Assembly: GCA_964534845.1 (NCBI GenBank)
Contig: CAZHPV010000106.1
Coordinates: 1-5,092, forward strand
Reading direction: 5' to 3'
Origin: CALCKU01 sp964534845
GTDB taxonomy: Bacteria; Pseudomonadota; Alphaproteobacteria; Caulobacterales; Maricaulaceae
DNA length: 5,092 nucleotides
A program made the translations under genes and the position numbers. The notes under the pieces were generated by a model, which saw only the letters and a list, made by a program, of their open reading frames with translations, made no database searches and was not told the DNA's origin. Position 1 is the first letter of the stretch. Each line of letters begins with the position of its first letter. Below are positions 5,069-5,092 of this stretch, piece after piece.

Positions 5069-5092
5069 TCGGATAAGGCCACGGCAGTGGCA

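Larger units (their letters stand above)
4578..5092. other. About 515 nt with no assignable gene upstream of nudC
   Basis: Reading frames of moderate length exist on both strands, but none has a start codon, ribosome binding site and recognisable product together. The minus frame continuous with nudC (4578-4877) reads as basic, serine- and arginine-rich sequence without a family resemblance. The plus frame open from 4711 to 4944 has no ATG, GTG or TTG start. The region should contain the nudC promoter, but I cannot point to a clear one. It also contains the hairpins and the CPYC segment listed separately. It may encode a structured RNA, a decayed gene or a repeat element. Confidence 0.5.

Noticed and set aside
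4578..5092. Possible tRNA, tmRNA, 4.5S or 6S RNA in the unassigned region.
   Set aside because: I found no T-arm GGTTCRA signature, no tmRNA tag or acceptor end, no SRP tetraloop-type core and no 6S-like closed rod on either strand.
1..5092. CRISPR array, insertion sequence, integrase or attachment site.
   Set aside because: No regularly spaced repeats, no transposase or recombinase-like protein, and no terminal repeats were seen.

Overview
The window reads as a stretch of ordinary chromosome from an alphaproteobacterium, probably a marine Caulobacterales/Hyphomonadaceae-like lineage. This is an inference from family resemblance and moderate base composition, not a database match. The pointers are a stand-alone prephenate dehydratase with an alphaproteobacterial-style ACT domain, a neighbouring N-terminally anchored cytochrome c, and a NudC with the SQPWPFP signature. 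I see no transposase, integrase, CRISPR array, tRNA or rRNA.

Layout. A small winged-helix (MarR-like) regulator (10-390) is followed 11 nt later by a C40 (NlpC/P60) peptidoglycan peptidase with SH3-like domains (402-1307). This pair converges on a membrane-anchored c-type cytochrome (1331-2113, minus strand) that carries an unusual, highly charged C-terminal tail of about 90 residues. A 192-nt divergent region separates the cytochrome from pheA (prephenate dehydratase, 2306-3151). This region holds possible promoters, overlapping hairpins and a possible 17-codon cysteine-rich ORF. An exported YHS-domain protein (3235-3684) lies downstream of pheA on the same strand. It converges on nudC (3681-4577, minus strand), and the two stop codons share one CTAG tetranucleotide. 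The last ~515 nt (4578-5092) contain no gene I can assign. They hold a long near-perfect hairpin, an orphan reading-frame segment with a CPYC motif, and an AT-rich hairpin near the window edge.

How the genes relate. They look like independent housekeeping functions: cell-wall fragment processing, respiratory electron transfer, phenylalanine biosynthesis, an envelope protein of unknown role, and NAD(H)/NAD-cap hydrolysis. I found no convincing new multi-gene system. The parts most worth a second look are the cytochrome tail, the structured unassigned region upstream of nudC, and the small cysteine-rich ORF directly before pheA.
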